From an uncultured Amylibacter sp. (GTDB lineage: Bacteria; Pseudomonadota; Alphaproteobacteria; Rhodobacterales; Rhodobacteraceae), in contig CALDZS010000124.1 of NCBI GenBank assembly GCA_937944065.1, positions 1-6,690 of the forward strand: DNA of 6,690 nucleotides, read 5' to 3'. A program made the position numbers and the translations under genes. The first letter of the stretch is position 1; every line of letters begins with the position of its first letter. Below are positions 5,030 through 6,690 of this stretch, piece after piece. The notes beneath the pieces were generated by a model. It ran no database searches, was not told the origin of the DNA, and was given only the letters and a program-made list of their open reading frames with translations.

Positions 5030-6553
5030 CTACCCGACTACCGTTGCTCCGCCCTCTTGGATACGCCTGTCAATAAAGACTTGTGTGCGATCCTTAACTG
5101 GCTCGCAGATGGTAGGTGCCTGAAAATCGCGTAGACGTTCCTGCCAAATATCTGTGGCCCGCATCGTGGCGTCACGTGCACCTGCGGCGACAAACCCGCC
5201 ATGATTGTTAAGATCGGCATTTAGTGGATCATAGAACGCCGTTTGGAACCGGGACATGGTATGTGGATTGTCAAAGAAATGTCCGCCGGGTTCAGCGGCT
5301 GCAATCGCATCAAACCCGATATCATCGTCAGTCTGGGGGATCGGGTGTGCCAACTCTGCCAGAACCTGCAATGCTTCAACATCATTAATGAACTTCTCAT
5401 ACCCAAATGTCAGCCCACCTTCCAGCCAGCCAGCCGCATGCAAAACCAACGTGGCGTTCGCTTGCATGGCACCCCACAACGCCATATGGTTTTCACCCGC
5501 CGATTGCATGTCAGCCACAACACCCGCACTGCCCGCCGCACCGCGCCAAGGCATACCTACGTGGCGTGCCATCTGACCTGTGCCGATCATCAGCTTTACA
5601 TGCTCTGGTGTGCCAAACGCGGGCGATCCTGACTTCATATCAACGTTAGAACTGAACCCACCATAACTGACAGGCGCGCCTGCGCAGGTCATTTGCGCCA
5701 ACGTAATCCCAGCCAAAGTTTCCGCGTGTTGCAGGGTCAACGCCCCTGCAACCGTGATCGGTGCCATAGCACCCGCCAAACAGAAGGGCGTGATAATCGA
5801 CAGTTGCCCTGCACGGGCGAAATCAATGATGCCTTCGGCCATTGGATTATCGATCATTCGCGGAGAATTCGTGTTGATGATGGTTTTAGCCCAAACATTT
5901 TCGCCAAACGCATCTTCGTCGAGTCCTCGTGCCAGACGCAACACCTCGAACCCATCTTGGATTTGCGCGCGCCCGCGCGACGCTTGGGACACGGGCTTGT
6001 CAGACAGCATGCATTGCTGTTGCATCATAAATAGATGACGCTCGTGCACGGGAATGTCTTGGGGTTCTGCCGACGGACCAAGGATATGGATCACGTCGAA
6101 GCTTTGCTGCAACTTGGTTGTTTCAATGAAGGTTTCGGCTGATCCTGCCCGACGCCCGCGTATCGAGTCGGTCACATTAGGGCACCCACCGCCTGGTGCA
6201 AATATCAGAGATCCAAGCGCATAATCTTGATCGCGCACGGGGTCGGCGCCTTTATAAGTAAACGATCGCGGCGCGGTTGATAAAGCAGCCGCAACCAGAT
6301 CGCGGCCGATACGCACCATCTGCGTATCATCATCGACCAACGCACCAGATCGCACAAATATTTCGCGCGCTTCTGGCAGCAGTATCTTAATACCCAACTC
6401 TTCTAGCACACGTAAAGCGGCGTCATGAACCCCAGCCACCGCATCCTCGGTCAAGACCGATTGCGGGATGAACGGATGGGTCAGTTGAGAATAATTTACC
6501 GCACGACTTGGTCGTGCGGTATTTTTGTTTGCGCGTCTTTTGCCGCGCGCCAC
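5030..6553 (-). CDS. Trimethylamine methyltransferase (MttB) family protein, non-pyrrolysine
   Basis: The 507-residue protein has the family's whole length. The N-terminal arm is basic (MARGKRRANKN), followed by RAVNYSQLTHPFIP, VHDAALRVLEELGIKIL (43-58), FAPGGGCPNVTD (118-129), a GAMAPITVAGALTLQHAETL helix (261-280), APVSYGGFSSNVDMKSGSPA (293-312), RHVGMPWRG (330-338) and a C-terminal part with EPGGHFFDNPHTM (421-433). The family moves a methyl group from a methylated amine to a corrinoid protein. The archaeal trimethylamine enzymes use pyrrolysine at an in-frame UAG; here the frame has no internal UAG, so it belongs to the larger branch that includes glycine betaine methyltransferases. The substrate cannot be told from sequence. 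The start is a GTG at 6553-6551 with GCGGAA about seven bases upstream, only 3 bp after the stop of the preceding gene, so the two are surely co-transcribed. No corrinoid protein gene is in the window. An 11-bp hairpin lies in codons 11-19. Confidence 0.88.
   Translation of the reverse strand: MARGKRRANKNTARPSRAVNYSQLTHPFIPQSVLTEDAVAGVHDAALRVLEELGIKILLPEAREIFVRSGALVDDDTQMVRIGRDLVAAALSTAPRSFTYKGADPVRDQDYALGSLIFAPGGGCPNVTDSIRGRRAGSAETFIETTKLQQSFDVIHILGPSAEPQDIPVHERHLFMMQQQCMLSDKPVSQASRGRAQIQDGFEVLRLARGLDEDAFGENVWAKTIINTNSPRMIDNPMAEGIIDFARAGQLSIITPFCLAGAMAPITVAGALTLQHAETLAGITLAQMTCAGAPVSYGGFSSNVDMKSGSPAFGTPEHVKLMIGTGQMARHVGMPWRGAAGSAGVVADMQSAGENHMALWGAMQANATLVLHAAGWLEGGLTFGYEKFINDVEALQVLAELAHPIPQTDDDIGFDAIAAAEPGGHFFDNPHTMSRFQTAFYDPLNADLNNHGGFVAAGARDATMRATDIWQERLRDFQAPTICEPVKDRTQVFIDRRIQEGGATVVG
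6497..6530 (+). terminator. Terminator-like hairpin on the strand opposite the methyltransferase gene
   Basis: TACCGCACGAC (6497-6507) and GTCGTGCGGTA (6511-6521) form an 11-bp perfect stem with a three-base loop. On the plus strand it is followed by TTTTTGTTT, which together make a textbook rho-independent terminator. It lies inside the coding region of the minus-strand methyltransferase, and no plus-strand gene ends here. On the coding strand the stem is followed by AAATTATTCT, which is a poor U tract, so it should not stop the operon mRNA. Its role, if any, is unclear. Confidence 0.5.
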
Positions 6554-6556
6554 AGT

Positions 6557-6690
6557 CTATTCCGCTGCGACTTGAACAGTTGCGCGTACACGCACAGCAG
6601 AAAATTTAAACTCTGGAATTTTGCCATACGGATCAAGGGCTGGATTGGTCAGGATGTTCGCTGCAGCTTCGACATAGGCAAAAGGCAAGA
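6557..6690 (-). CDS. Molybdopterin oxidoreductase, formate-dehydrogenase-like, C-terminal fragment
   Basis: Only the last 43 codons are inside the window, ending with the TAG at 6559-6557; the gene starts beyond the right edge. The visible end reads LPFAYVEAAANILTNPALDP, then YGKIPEFKFSAVRV, then a short Ala/Val-rich tail. The pattern 'AANxLTxxxLDPxxKIPExKxxAVRV' is the usual close of the molybdopterin-dinucleotide-binding domain in formate dehydrogenase alpha subunits; E. coli FdhF ends with a similar LDP..K.PEYKYCAVRV-like segment. Here the cysteine of CAVRV is serine; it is not a catalytic residue. Formate dehydrogenases oxidise formate to CO2 with a Mo or W cofactor. Related oxidoreductases such as assimilatory nitrate reductases have similar ends, so the substrate is uncertain. 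It lies 3 bp upstream of the MttB-family gene in the same operon. Confidence 0.68.
   Translation of the reverse strand, partial: LPFAYVEAAANILTNPALDPYGKIPEFKFSAVRVRATVQVAAE

Noticed and set aside
5243..6038. Plus-strand open frames across the methyltransferase gene
   Set aside because: They overlap each other in different frames and are opposite a full-length conserved gene, so they are by-products of its codon use.
5030..6553. Pyrrolysine-containing methyltransferase
   Set aside because: There is no in-frame UAG before the final one, and the final one closes a full-length protein, so no amber read-through is needed.

Overview
The window most likely comes from an alphaproteobacterium of the Rhodobacterales, probably the marine Roseobacter group. 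This rests on protein style and gene content: a DinB tail of alphaproteobacterial type, a short L36 without zinc ligands, a stand-alone N-formylglutamate amidohydrolase, a one-domain WGR protein, a caspase-fold/peptidoglycan-binding envelope protein and a non-pyrrolysine MttB-family methyltransferase. No phage, transposon, CRISPR or plasmid feature was seen. Family assignments come from reading motifs, not from a database search.

Layout. Positions 1-211 (+) hold the end of a DNA polymerase IV gene. It converges on a minus-strand pair: an N-formylglutamate amidohydrolase (1791-931) followed by an unrecognised protein with one membrane segment (867-274). Divergent from that pair, on the plus strand, are tRNA-Val(GAC) at 1896-1970, rpmJ at 2038-2163 (too short for many gene finders), a clear rho-independent terminator at 2184-2212, and a small WGR-domain gene at 2260-2490. 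The WGR gene has a promoter placed so that its mRNA would be leaderless. It ends 2 bp from the stop of a minus-strand gene (4181-2493) for a secreted caspase-fold protein with peptidoglycan-binding domains. That protein has lost its catalytic cysteine, and its mature form contains no cysteine at all. Divergent from it lies an unrecognised membrane-anchored coiled-coil protein (4421-4918). The right end is a minus-strand operon: the C-terminus of a formate-dehydrogenase-like molybdopterin oxidoreductase (6690-6557), then 3 bp downstream an MttB-family methyltransferase (6553-5030).

How the genes may work together. The strongest link is the right-hand operon, where 3-bp spacing suggests coordinated expression. 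A methyl group removed from a quaternary or tertiary amine could pass to a folate carrier and end as formate, which an FDH-like enzyme could oxidise; this is inference. The divergent pair around 4182-4420 (secreted pseudocaspase and membrane coiled-coil protein) could be a cell-envelope pair sharing one control region. The tRNA, rpmJ and terminator look like one translation-related transcription unit.

The less ordinary features are the cysteine-free pseudocaspase, the leaderless-looking WGR gene with an operator-like palindrome in its promoter, and an 11-bp perfect hairpin inside the start of the methyltransferase gene that reads as a terminator on the opposite strand. I do not see a complete multi-gene system of a new type.
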